A DNA stretch of 64,000 nucleotides, taken from NCBI GenBank assembly GCA_947502145.1, contig CANMYO010000001.1, forward strand, positions 1,728,238-1,792,237, written 5' to 3'. The notes beneath the pieces are model-generated. The model searched no databases. It was not told the origin of the DNA and saw only the letters and a program-made list of their open reading frames with translations. The position numbers were made by a program, and so were the translations under genes. Every line of letters starts with the position of its first letter. Position 1 is the stretch's first letter. This document shows, piece by piece, positions 36,054 to 44,651 of this stretch. The DNA is from an uncultured Paracoccaceae bacterium (lineage in GTDB: Bacteria; Pseudomonadota; Alphaproteobacteria; Rhodobacterales; Rhodobacteraceae).

Positions 36054-38354
36054 TTACGCCCGCGCTCTTTCACGGCGCGGGTCGATAAAGGGAACGTCGC
36101 AAACGGTGCCGCTGAGCCGTTTCATATGTCCGTCCATTTGACCAATCGATAGCACGGTGCCATTTACAGCGTGTTCGACCGAAAGGCGAACCATCGCGAT
36201 GGCACGCTCCAGCGACGGCGAGCGTGTCGCAGATGTCACGACACCCACAGGACGTTCGTCACAGTAGACGTGCGCGCCATGCAGCGGTACGTCGTCACAA
36301 TCCAGCAGCATACCTTTGAGGGCACGTCTTGGGGATTGACTGTTGCGTTCCAGTGCGGCCTTGCCGATGAAATCCGCCTTGTTGAGGTCGATGGCAAAGC
36401 CAAGGCCTGCCTCGTATGCGTCAACATCGGCTGTAAACTCCGCCCCGCCGGCGGCAAGGCCAGCCTCAATCCGGATGATTTCAAGGGCATGAGCGCCCAT
36501 TGGGGTGATGCCAAATTCCGCGCCGGCGGCCATTACCGCGTCCCAAAGCGCAGGGGCATCCGCCTTGTCACAGAATATCTCGTACCCCAGCTCACCGGTA
36601 TAACCGGACCGTGAGAGCATGAACGGAATGCCCTCGCGATCCCCAAGGCGCGCAATCGTCAGGCCAAACCATTTGACCTGATCTAGTGACGGCACGTGGG
36701 GTTGGGTAAAGACGATCTTGCGCAGAACATCGCGCGACCGCGGACCCTGCAACGCCAGGTTCGGTAGGGACGACTGCATGTCATGGATCCGCACGTCCAT
36801 GTTCTCTGACAGGGTTTTCAAATGGCGGGCGGATTCCTCTGAGCCGCAGCACCAGCGGAAGGTTTGCGGACCCAGCCGGAACAGGGTTCCGTCGTCAATG
36901 ACCACGCCCTGTGCGTCACACATCAACAGGTAAGTGCCGCGCCACTGCGCGAGCTTGGCGATGTTGCGGGTCATCGCCAGTTGCAACAGTGCTTCGGCGT
37001 CCGGGCCGATGATATCGTATTTGCGCAGGCTGCTCATGTCCTGCAACGTCACGGCTTCACGGCAAGCCCAGTATTCACCGATCGTGCCAAGGCCGGGATA
37101 GGCGGTGGGGAGCCAGAGATTGCGAACCGCTGAAAACTGCTCTGTCAATTCGCTTGTCCTCGAATGGAAAGCCGAATTTTCACTTAGCGACATGCTGGAG
37201 TCTTCCTTTTCACGATGTGCAACGGCACGTCGAATGGGCGTGTCAGGTTTGTAGATCCTGATGTGGACATCGGTGGGGTTCCAGCCGTTAATCGGATCAA
37301 CGTCGTCAGGGCAGGCCGTCGAGACGCAAACAAGATCATCCATCGCCTGCATCGCAACGTAATCGCCGGGGCGCGACCAAGATTCTTCCACCTGAATGCG
37401 GTTGTCCGCGCGGTCAATCCAGGAATTGAAGAAAAAGTTGATGGCGGGCCAGGCAGTCCGCCGCTCTACACCGTATTGATCCATTTCGGCAGAAATATTG
37501 TCAGAGCAGTTTACGTGCCCGGGGAATCCTCGTTCCGCGTAGCCGCGGGCGGTGCAAGCGAGCGCAAAGGTGTCATGTCGTCCCACTGTGTCGCGCACGA
37601 CATTCAGGAGCGGGCGCATGTTGCTGTCGTAGAATTTGTCGAACAGACCGGGGCCAGGATAGGCCCCGCCAACCAACGACCGTGTGACGGTACTGTCAAT
37701 GCGCTGTTCCAACCCCTGATCCAGACCCGCGGTGCGGAACGCCATAAAGTCTGAACATTGCTGCCCATCCACATCAATAATCTGGACGTATTCGCCCTTG
37801 TTCAACCGATATGCTTGTGCCGTTGCACGCGAGATGGTGAACTCATCACGAATTTCGCCAAGGGGTGGCGGCAAGAGAAGATTGGGAGGGGCCGCGCGCT
37901 TTATATTGACCTGATATGCACCATTTGCTTCAGCGGACACGTGGGCGTTGCGGTCTAGCGGGTTGATCACCCAAACGGTGCAATCCGCCGTCGCTGACAG
38001 CACATAAAGCGGTTCATCACAATGGGTGGCAAAGGCGGATAGTGTGCCCACGTCTCCGCCATGGGTCGCACACCAGGCCGCAAATGCATCGCTATTGAAT
38101 GCGTCGGTTTCAACGCCGCTGTTGCGGGCGAGGCCGAGATGGGGCAGGGCGTCATCGCCATTTGAAGCCACGGCCACGATCTGGACCGCGTTGGCGTCAA
38201 CCAGGCTGAGAATGTCACCGGATCTGACGTCCAGTTTTACGGCTGAACGCGGGTCGACACGCCAATTGCTCGCGCTGTGGGGAGCTGCCATTCCGGGGAA
38301 AGACCGCCCTTGGCGGGTTAAGTCGCCATTCCGAAATGAAGTAATCACGTTCAT
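36054..38354 (-). CDS. DUF1989-GcvT (aminomethyltransferase) fusion, probable methylated-amine demethylase
   Basis: A 766-residue fusion. The N-terminal half (about 1-390) contains the DUF1989 urea-carboxylase-associated pattern: GEYVQIIDVDGQQCSDFMAF, CSDNISAEM, NFFFNSW and GDYVAMQAMDDLVCVSTACPDD. The C-terminal half (about 410-760) is a GcvT fold: ITPMGAHALEIIRIEAG, SRSGYTGELGYEIF and GFAIDLNK. GcvT-fold enzymes move methyl or methylene groups from amines or sulfonium compounds to tetrahydrofolate. Lying first in an operon with a ProXVW importer, it probably processes the imported compound. The start at 38354 has a weak ribosome site; an ATG at 38291 is an alternative. Confidence 0.85.
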   Translation of the reverse strand: MNVITSFRNGDLTRQGRSFPGMAAPHSASNWRVDPRSAVKLDVRSGDILSLVDANAVQIVAVASNGDDALPHLGLARNSGVETDAFNSDAFAAWCATHGGDVGTLSAFATHCDEPLYVLSATADCTVWVINPLDRNAHVSAEANGAYQVNIKRAAPPNLLLPPPLGEIRDEFTISRATAQAYRLNKGEYVQIIDVDGQQCSDFMAFRTAGLDQGLEQRIDSTVTRSLVGGAYPGPGLFDKFYDSNMRPLLNVVRDTVGRHDTFALACTARGYAERGFPGHVNCSDNISAEMDQYGVERRTAWPAINFFFNSWIDRADNRIQVEESWSRPGDYVAMQAMDDLVCVSTACPDDVDPINGWNPTDVHIRIYKPDTPIRRAVAHREKEDSSMSLSENSAFHSRTSELTEQFSAVRNLWLPTAYPGLGTIGEYWACREAVTLQDMSSLRKYDIIGPDAEALLQLAMTRNIAKLAQWRGTYLLMCDAQGVVIDDGTLFRLGPQTFRWCCGSEESARHLKTLSENMDVRIHDMQSSLPNLALQGPRSRDVLRKIVFTQPHVPSLDQVKWFGLTIARLGDREGIPFMLSRSGYTGELGYEIFCDKADAPALWDAVMAAGAEFGITPMGAHALEIIRIEAGLAAGGAEFTADVDAYEAGLGFAIDLNKADFIGKAALERNSQSPRRALKGMLLDCDDVPLHGAHVYCDERPVGVVTSATRSPSLERAIAMVRLSVEHAVNGTVLSIGQMDGHMKRLSGTVCDVPFIDPRRERARA

Positions 38355-38377
38355 TGGATCGTCAACCTTGTCGACTC

Positions 38378-38393
38378 ATGTAGACGTCTACAT
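38378..38393. promoter_or_regulatory. LacI-type operator, copy 1
   Basis: ATGTAGACGTCTACAT is a perfect 16-bp palindrome, 24 bases from the start of the GcvT-fusion gene. A second identical copy lies 31 bases further on, centre to centre. A central CG step is typical of LacI-family operators. Confidence 0.88.
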
Positions 38394-38408
38394 GGCTGGT
38401 TTTATACG

Positions 38409-38424
38409 ATGTAGACGTCTACAT
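38409..38424. promoter_or_regulatory. LacI-type operator, copy 2
   Basis: An identical ATGTAGACGTCTACAT. The 31-base spacing is close to three helical turns and puts both sites on one DNA face, in the 139-base region between the importer operon and its divergent lacI-type gene. Confidence 0.88.
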
Positions 38425-38493
38425 CTGTCAAGCGGCAAATCCGCAGTTTGTGCAAAGGCTTTCGCGATCCGAAAAAGAATGGAATGCTAACGT

Positions 38494-39507
38494 ATGGAGT
38501 CGAAAACGAATTTCAGGCGGAAGGGGCGGGCGACAATTATTGACGTTGGGCGTGTAGCAGGTGTTTCCGACGCGACAGTATCGCGCGCATTGAACAAGCC
38601 CGACACCGTGTCCGAGGCAACGCGCCAGCGAATCGACGCGGCAATTATTGAAACGGGCTACGTTCCAAATCCTGTGGCCAAGGCCATGGTGTCGGGGCGG
38701 ACGTATACCGTGGGCGCCTTGGTTCCCACGCTGGATCACGCAATTTTTTCCAAGTTCCTGAACGCACTTGAGGCGGAATTGTCGACCAATGGGTATGGCC
38801 TTGTTGTTGCGGTGACCAAAGGCGACCCACTACGGGAAGTGGAAAAGGCGAAAAAGCTGCTTTCGATGGGTGTGGAGGGGCTCATCGTGTCTGGTCTGTC
38901 CCATAATGAAGAGTTGGTCGCTCAGGCGAGACGGTCAACCATTCCACTTGTTGCGACGTCCTATTTTCAGCCGGATTCGCATATCCCGGCCGTTGGCTAT
39001 GACAATGAAACGGCGGCCGTTCTGGCAGCAGAGCATCTGATCGCGTTGGGCCATGAAAAGATCGCTGTCGTTCATGGGCCGATCCGGGACAATGACCGAA
39101 CCCGGTCTCGGGTCAGGGCATTGAAAGCATTGCCGCAACCGGTCACGTTCTTTTATCACGAATCCTCGCTGGATTATGCCGGTGGTCGGGAAGCCGTTGA
39201 AAACCTGCCGCCAGAGGTGACAGCAATCCTGTGCCTATCGGACGTTTTGGCGATGGGTGCGCTGTTCAAATTGCAGGATCTGGGGGTCAAGGTTCCGGAT
39301 CAGTTGTCGGTGATGGGGTTTGACAACATGGCGGCATCTGAATTCACGTCACCGACGCTGACCACGATCAAGCTGCCGATCACCGAAATGGGAACGCGCA
39401 CAGCGCGCGCGATCTGCGAACACCTGAACACGGGTACGCCGATTGAATCCGAGGAGTTGCAGTCAACCGTGGTTGTCCGACAGTCGACGGCAAGCCCATC
39501 ACGATGA
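38494..39507 (+). CDS. LacI-family regulator of the betaine-type importer operon
   Basis: A 337-residue protein. The N-terminal helix-turn-helix reads IIDVGRVAGVSDATVSRALN with hinge helix VPNPVAKAMVSGR, followed by a periplasmic-binding-protein-like effector domain (TYTVGALVPTLDHAIF ... ILCLSDVLAMGALF ... LSVMGFDNMAASEFTSPTLTTI). It is divergent from the GcvT-fusion/proXVW operon across two identical operators. LacI regulators usually sense sugars, so control of a betaine-type system is uncommon. Confidence 0.92.
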   Translation: MESKTNFRRKGRATIIDVGRVAGVSDATVSRALNKPDTVSEATRQRIDAAIIETGYVPNPVAKAMVSGRTYTVGALVPTLDHAIFSKFLNALEAELSTNGYGLVVAVTKGDPLREVEKAKKLLSMGVEGLIVSGLSHNEELVAQARRSTIPLVATSYFQPDSHIPAVGYDNETAAVLAAEHLIALGHEKIAVVHGPIRDNDRTRSRVRALKALPQPVTFFYHESSLDYAGGREAVENLPPEVTAILCLSDVLAMGALFKLQDLGVKVPDQLSVMGFDNMAASEFTSPTLTTIKLPITEMGTRTARAICEHLNTGTPIESEELQSTVVVRQSTASPSR

Positions 39508-39526
39508 ACGGGTCTGTGCTGGCCGC

Positions 39527-40669
39527 CTAGCGCAGCAACGGCAAAAGGTCAGGAGTTGCGGTGCCGGTGAGGGCAAGACCCTGAGATTGCTGAAATGCCG
39601 AGATTGCGGATTCGGTGAGCTTGCCAATAACGCCATCAATGGTGCCAACATCATAGCCACGCGCCGCCAAGCCGCGCTGAAGGGCGAGGCGGTCACTTTT
39701 GGTCATCCCATTGGCGTCTGGTGGAAAGCTGCCCTGCAGCGGACCGCCCCCCCCAATTCGATCAGCAAGGTGGCCGACACCAAGGGCGTAAAGATCAGAA
39801 TTATTGTATGTTTTTAATACGTTGAAATTTCGTGTCACAGTGAAGCGAACGCCGCCCCGCTGCGGTTGAATGGTGCGCCCATCGGGGCCGCCTGTCCCGG
39901 TCTCTGCACCCCATTTCAGCCCGGATCGCCAGCCATTGCGGGCGAGGTAACTTGCCGTCGAAGCGAGCGCATCGCTCGGATCATCGGCCCAGATATCGCG
40001 TCGCCCATCGCCGTCAAAATCCACTGCAAATGCCTGATAGGACGTTGGAATAAATTGCGTATGGCCCATCGCACCGGCCCAGCTGCCGACAAGCCGCTGC
40101 GGTGTCGTTTCCTGCCGTTCCAGAATCCGCAAGGCCGCAATCAGCTGGCTTTCATAAAATGCCGCGCGTCGCCCATCATAGGCCAGCGTGGCCGTTGCGG
40201 AAATCACAGGTATCTGACCGCGTTTTTCCCCGAACTGGCTTTCCATGCCCCAAATCGCCGCAATGATGAGGGGGTCGACCCCGTAGCGGGATTGCAATGC
40301 CGAAAAGGTCGTTGCGTGCCGTTGATAGGCTGCGCGTCCCTTTGCCAGGCGTTCGTCAGATGTGGCAATGGAGAGGTATTCTTCGAGCGTTCGCCGCGTT
40401 TGTATCTGCGTGCGATCGCGGGTGATGACGCCGGGAATGTACCCCGCTTTGGCGAAAGCTGCATCCAGTGTTTGAGCTGAGATGCCGGCCTGGCGCGCGC
40501 GCGGGCGAAACGCGGCCAGCCAACTGGTAAACCCGGCGTTTTCGGTCGGTAGCAGATCAGGGGGCAGCCCCCTTGTCACTAAAGGTTGGCTTGACGGTGC
40601 AGTGCCACTACAGGCTGTGACACCAAAAGTGGTCAGGGCTGCGATGAAATGGCGTCTGTTCAAATACAT
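39527..40669 (-). CDS. Lytic murein transglycosylase (MltB-like), lipoprotein, with peptidoglycan-binding domain
   Basis: A 380-residue protein starting MYLNRRHFIAAL, a Tat-like twin-arginine start, followed by a lipobox ending in GVTAC (about residue 20). The catalytic domain shows DPLIIAAIWGMESQFG with the catalytic Glu, and GSWAGAMGHTQFIPTSY. The C-terminal 65 residues form a PG_binding_1 domain (LQRGLAARGYDVGTIDGVIG). It cleaves peptidoglycan with 1,6-anhydro formation at the outer membrane. It is convergent with the LacI gene. Confidence 0.92.
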   Translation of the reverse strand: MYLNRRHFIAALTTFGVTACSGTAPSSQPLVTRGLPPDLLPTENAGFTSWLAAFRPRARQAGISAQTLDAAFAKAGYIPGVITRDRTQIQTRRTLEEYLSIATSDERLAKGRAAYQRHATTFSALQSRYGVDPLIIAAIWGMESQFGEKRGQIPVISATATLAYDGRRAAFYESQLIAALRILERQETTPQRLVGSWAGAMGHTQFIPTSYQAFAVDFDGDGRRDIWADDPSDALASTASYLARNGWRSGLKWGAETGTGGPDGRTIQPQRGGVRFTVTRNFNVLKTYNNSDLYALGVGHLADRIGGGGPLQGSFPPDANGMTKSDRLALQRGLAARGYDVGTIDGVIGKLTESAISAFQQSQGLALTGTATPDLLPLLR

Positions 40670-40768
40670 ATAGGGAAGGATAGTAAGACCGCCGCAAAGG
40701 CGCAACGCAATGTCACAGGTTTCGCGGCGGTCAGGCGAATGCCAGCCAATGGCGGTGGCATGGGGGCG

Positions 40769-41188
40769 TCAGAGGTCGATAATCAGCTGTGGTAAGCCAT
40801 CGCTGGTGCGTTCATTGCTGTGGCCCTTGGGACCGACGGCGCCGAACAGGCGGCTGCGATTGTTTGAGAACTTTTCCGAGGTCACAACATCAATGGGGTG
40901 ATCCAGCGCGATTTCGACGCTTTGCCATCCGTTTTCAGGTGTTGTCGCGGTCACGATCCTGCCGGCGAAAGCGTGAGACAGATACCGCCCCGTGACCCTG
41001 TCGCCCGCGTTCCAACCGTTCTGGCCGATTGCTGCGGCCATGGTATTCCAATCCCTGAAGCCACTGGTCTTGGCGATGCGTTCGAGGGATTGCGCGTGGC
41101 TGATGGGTTCACCACGATCGGCCCGGTCCGTCCGCAGGCGATTTGCGGCAGCTTTGGCCGCGTTGATGCTTTGGTATGCGCGTGTCAT
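40769..41188 (-). CDS. Glyoxalase-superfamily (Glyoxalase_8-type) small protein
   Basis: A 139-residue protein beginning YQSINAAKAAANRLR, then AQSLERIAKTSGFRDWNTMAAAIG, the helical segment shared by alphaproteobacterial glyoxalase-superfamily proteins of this type. The second half is beta-rich (GDRVTGRYLSHAFAGRIV...VEIALDHPIDVV). The ATG at 41188 overlaps the MATE stop, so it is coupled to the exporter. The function is not established. The open frame to 41332 lies within the MATE gene and was not used. Confidence 0.75.
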   Translation of the reverse strand: MTRAYQSINAAKAAANRLRTDRADRGEPISHAQSLERIAKTSGFRDWNTMAAAIGQNGWNAGDRVTGRYLSHAFAGRIVTATTPENGWQSVEIALDHPIDVVTSEKFSNNRSRLFGAVGPKGHSNERTSDGLPQLIIDL

Positions 41189-42576
41189 GACAATACTCCT
41201 GCCTGATGGTGGAAGACGCCCCATTTGAGGCGATGACGTCGTGCGGCTTGCCGCAGCACGACGATGGTAACGATCAGCAGGATCAGCTCTGCTGCGGGCC
41301 CGGCGAGCCAGATTCCAACTTCGCCAAACCATACCGGCAGCGCAAAAGTGAGCGGGATCGCGAAGACATATGGTTTTGACAGGCCAAGGATTGCCGCACG
41401 CAGCGCAGACCCGATGGCCTGAAAATAGCTGGAAATCATCATCAATGGTCCCATCAAGAAGAAAACGCTGGTCATGATGGGAAGAATCCGAACCACCTCT
41501 GACACGACAATGGGATCATCCACAAATGCCGCCGCAATTGATTGCGGCGCACGCATCACCACTATTTGCACCAGCAGACAATAGCCAAGCGCCATCCAGA
41601 GCGCGATGCGTAGACTGGCGTCCGTCCTTTGCCACAACTGCGCACCGTAGTTGTTGCCCGTGATGGTCTGCATCGCAAAGGACAGCCCGAGCAACGGCAG
41701 GAATGCAAAGGTGATAACGCGGGTGATGATCCCATAGGCCGTTATGGTATCTGCATAATTTGGACTGCCTATCCATTGAAGTGCAGCGATGATGGCGGAT
41801 GAGCCAAGCGCGATCCCGAGAAAATTCAGGCTTTGCGGTGCGCCAAGCGCCAGGATCCGTCCCCAGTGGCGGGTCAGTGAAAAGGAAAGCAGATGCACAG
41901 GCCGCAATGGGGTTGCAGCCCGAAAGCGAAAGGCCAGAATGATGGCAAAGGCGAGTCCCTGTGCTGCGGCGGTGCCATATGCGGACCCGGCAACGCCCAA
42001 TTCAAAGATGGCGATCAGTACGTAGTTGAACAGGATATTCGCAATCGAGACCAGCAAACTCATCGTAGCCATGAAACCGATCCGGCCTTCGTTGCGCAGG
42101 GCATCCGAATTGACCGACATAACGAAGAATAGTGGTGAAAAATATACTGTGATCCGCAGATAGATCAGGCCCAGCTCAGCAAGTTTTGGGGACCCCCCGG
42201 CAGCTAACAGGGCTGTTTGTTGACCCAATATGAAAAGCAGCAGGATCAATATCAGCGCAAGCGCGAGAGCAAGCCCGTGTGCGCCCACGAACACCGCCCG
42301 GGCCGCATCCAGATCATTTGCGCCCAGTTGTCGAGCCAAAATGCTGGACATGCCGTTAGAAACCAACGTCGAAAGGGCCACAATCAACATATAGATCGGG
42401 AACATCAATGTAACGGCGGCAAGTGCCTCTGGCCCGACATATATTCCAAGGAAGAGCGCATCAGCGACGGAAAGCAGGCCATTCATGCCCATCACAAAGA
42501 TGATCGGCAGCGCGGTTTTCAGGTAAATCGACCCAAGGGGGCCGTGCGTAAACGAATTATCGGATGTTTCTGACAT
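41185..42576 (-). CDS. MATE-family multidrug/toxin exporter
   Basis: A 463-residue protein with twelve membrane helices in two similar halves, typical of the NorM/DinF group. The N-terminal helix region FVMGMNGLLSVADALFLGIYVGPEALAAVTL shows the family pattern of a broken first helix. It is driven by sodium or proton gradients; the substrate is unknown. It is co-transcribed with the small glyoxalase-superfamily gene. Confidence 0.93.
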   Translation of the reverse strand: MSETSDNSFTHGPLGSIYLKTALPIIFVMGMNGLLSVADALFLGIYVGPEALAAVTLMFPIYMLIVALSTLVSNGMSSILARQLGANDLDAARAVFVGAHGLALALALILILLLFILGQQTALLAAGGSPKLAELGLIYLRITVYFSPLFFVMSVNSDALRNEGRIGFMATMSLLVSIANILFNYVLIAIFELGVAGSAYGTAAAQGLAFAIILAFRFRAATPLRPVHLLSFSLTRHWGRILALGAPQSLNFLGIALGSSAIIAALQWIGSPNYADTITAYGIITRVITFAFLPLLGLSFAMQTITGNNYGAQLWQRTDASLRIALWMALGYCLLVQIVVMRAPQSIAAAFVDDPIVVSEVVRILPIMTSVFFLMGPLMMISSYFQAIGSALRAAILGLSKPYVFAIPLTFALPVWFGEVGIWLAGPAAELILLIVTIVVLRQAARRHRLKWGVFHHQAGVLS

Positions 42577-42804
42577 GTCTCATTTCCTTCAGAACCAATC
42601 GCGCGATGAGTGATGGGTCCCGCATTGCCATCCGCGCAGATGCGGAAGAAGAAAATCAGAATTTTCAGAAGTAGAACTTTACCAAGACAGTGTGTCAGCG
42701 GGCGGCAGGCGTCTACGGCCTGACGTCCGGATAGAACAGTGAAGTTGTTCGGTCAAGCCTTCTTGTGAACGCAGGTGGTGACGTCCATGACCAGGGCGTT
42801 TCTT

Positions 42805-43662
42805 TCAACCCTTGACCGCCCCGGCGGTGAGCCCGGATTGAAACTGCCTTGTCATCAACAGATAGGCGATTACGACAGGAAGGGTGGATACAACAACAGA
42901 GCTGAAAACCAACCCCCACTCGGTCGAATATGCGCCGATAAAGGAAACGATACCTACCGGCATTGTCTGCACCTCTGGCTTGAAGGCGAGGATCAGGGGG
43001 ATGAAAAATTCGTTCCACATCCAGACACCGTTGAGGATCGCAACTGAAATCAATCCAGGTTTCATCAGTGGGACAACCACGCGCCAGAAAATTTGCCATT
43101 CGGTTGCGCCATCCATGCGGGCCGCGTGGATCAGGTCGCGGGGCAGGGCGGCTGCGATAGGTGTAAGCACCAGAACGCCCAAAGGCAGGCCCATCGCGAC
43201 ATACGGCACGATAAGGGCCAGTAGCGTGCCAAACAGGCCAACAGCCTTGAGCACGATAAAAAGGGGCAGAATGATCGCATGGACCGGGACGAGAAGCCCG
43301 GCCACGAAAAGCGTATAGAGCCCCATCGCCATCTTCTTTTCTTTGCGGCTAAGCCCATAGGCAATCATGGTGGCGAGAACTGTGCTGATCAGGACGGCCG
43401 CCGTTGTGACGATGATCGTATTGGGCAGGGTCAGTGACAGCTGCGCGTCGGTCCATGCGCGACTATAGTTTTCGATCTTCCATTCTGTTGGCATCCCAAA
43501 TGGATTGACGAAGAAATCGGGGACGGATTTGAATGAGGCGATCACCATGAAAAAGATGGGACCAAGGACCCAGATCGAGGCAATCACAAGAACCATCGTG
43601 CGCGCGGTCTTGCCGATGAAAAGGCCAAAATTGCTTTGGCTTCGCTGGAGCTGAGTATTCAT
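42805..43662 (-). CDS. ABC sugar importer 2, permease (MalG type)
   Basis: A 285-residue permease with six helices. The EAA loop is HAARMDGATEWQIFWRVVVPLMKP, and it ends QSGLTAGAVKG, the usual C-terminus of this group. The ATG overlaps the stop of the preceding permease gene by four bases. It is last in the ATPase, binding protein, permease, permease operon. Confidence 0.92.
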   Translation of the reverse strand: MNTQLQRSQSNFGLFIGKTARTMVLVIASIWVLGPIFFMVIASFKSVPDFFVNPFGMPTEWKIENYSRAWTDAQLSLTLPNTIIVTTAAVLISTVLATMIAYGLSRKEKKMAMGLYTLFVAGLLVPVHAIILPLFIVLKAVGLFGTLLALIVPYVAMGLPLGVLVLTPIAAALPRDLIHAARMDGATEWQIFWRVVVPLMKPGLISVAILNGVWMWNEFFIPLILAFKPEVQTMPVGIVSFIGAYSTEWGLVFSSVVVSTLPVVIAYLLMTRQFQSGLTAGAVKG

Positions 43663-44594
43663 GTGTCTATCTCCCGACCGCGCAGAATTCGGATAAGGCC
43701 CCAGCAGATCCCGGCCATGATCAGCATCATCAGCAGGGCCATTGCGACGCCAAAAGCAAACCGGATGTCGGCGCTTGAAAAAGACGACCCGCCAAAGGCC
43801 GTGCGATAGATCAGCGTGCCAAGGACATCGGTGCTGAAATTCGGCGCACCAAGCGGGCCGGTCAAAACATAAACGACATCAAATGTGCGGAATGTGCCGA
43901 TGAATGTCAGGACTGTCAGCGCGGTAAAGGCGGGTGACAATTGCGGAAAGACCACACGCCAGAACACCTGTCGGCTGTTTGCGCCATCCATTTCCGCGGC
44001 CTGCTTTAGCTCTTCTGGAACGTTTTGCAGGCCTGAGAGATAAATGATGATCGACCAGCCCATTGAATTCCAGGCCGTGACAAAGATGATCACCGCAAGG
44101 GCCAGGCTGGGGTTGGACAGCCACTGCCCCATCAGGAAATCCAGCCCGATCGCATCCAGCAGCGGATTAATGAGCCCGATGTTTGGCGAGAGCATCAGCG
44201 TCCAAACAAAACCTGTCGCGACAAGTGACATGATGACAGGCAGGAACAGCACCGTGCGATAGAACTGCATGAAGCGGGGTTTTTCATTCAGCAATACCGC
44301 CAGATAGAGCCCGACAGAGTGTTGAAAAACAAGTATCGCACCAAAGATGATCGCGTTGTGAAACGCTGCGCGGTAGAACGGCCAATAGGTCAGGATTTCG
44401 GCATAGTTTGCAAGGCCAATGAAGGACAGATCGTTGCCCAATCCTGACCAATTGGTCATCGAAATTCCGAATGCGATCAGAAGCGGCAGCAACATGACGG
44501 CAAGAAACGCAACAAACCCTGGCAGGACAAACCAGAGGTGCCCATAGGTGAGCGAGAACTTTGACGGCGGTCGTGGCGCGGAAGATCTGTGCAT
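43659..44594 (-). CDS. ABC sugar importer 2, permease (MalF type)
   Basis: A permease of about 311 residues with an EAA loop QAAEMDGANSRQVFWRVVFPQLSP. I used the ATG at 44594; the longer open frame to 44645 extends into the hairpin and nearly to the binding-protein stop and lacks a ribosome site. It overlaps the next permease by four bases. Confidence 0.9.
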   Translation of the reverse strand: MHRSSAPRPPSKFSLTYGHLWFVLPGFVAFLAVMLLPLLIAFGISMTNWSGLGNDLSFIGLANYAEILTYWPFYRAAFHNAIIFGAILVFQHSVGLYLAVLLNEKPRFMQFYRTVLFLPVIMSLVATGFVWTLMLSPNIGLINPLLDAIGLDFLMGQWLSNPSLALAVIIFVTAWNSMGWSIIIYLSGLQNVPEELKQAAEMDGANSRQVFWRVVFPQLSPAFTALTVLTFIGTFRTFDVVYVLTGPLGAPNFSTDVLGTLIYRTAFGGSSFSSADIRFAFGVAMALLMMLIMAGICWGLIRILRGREIDT

Positions 44595-44616
44595 GTTCGC
44601 GTCCCTTAGTGTGGCA

Positions 44617-44642
44617 CGGGGGGCGGCAAGCTGCGCCCCCCG
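44617..44642 (-). other. Intercistronic hairpin after binding-protein gene 2
   Basis: CGGGGGGCG and CGCCCCCCG form a perfect 9-bp stem with an 8-base loop, ten bases after the binding-protein stop and before the permease start. It has no T-run. Confidence 0.75.
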
Positions 44643-44651
44643 CACGTCGCG

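Noticed and set aside
42713..43099. A 128-codon reverse frame at the end of importer 2
   Set aside because: Most of it overlaps the MalG-type permease in another frame on the same strand; the 228-base gap after the MATE gene (42577-42804) shows no gene.
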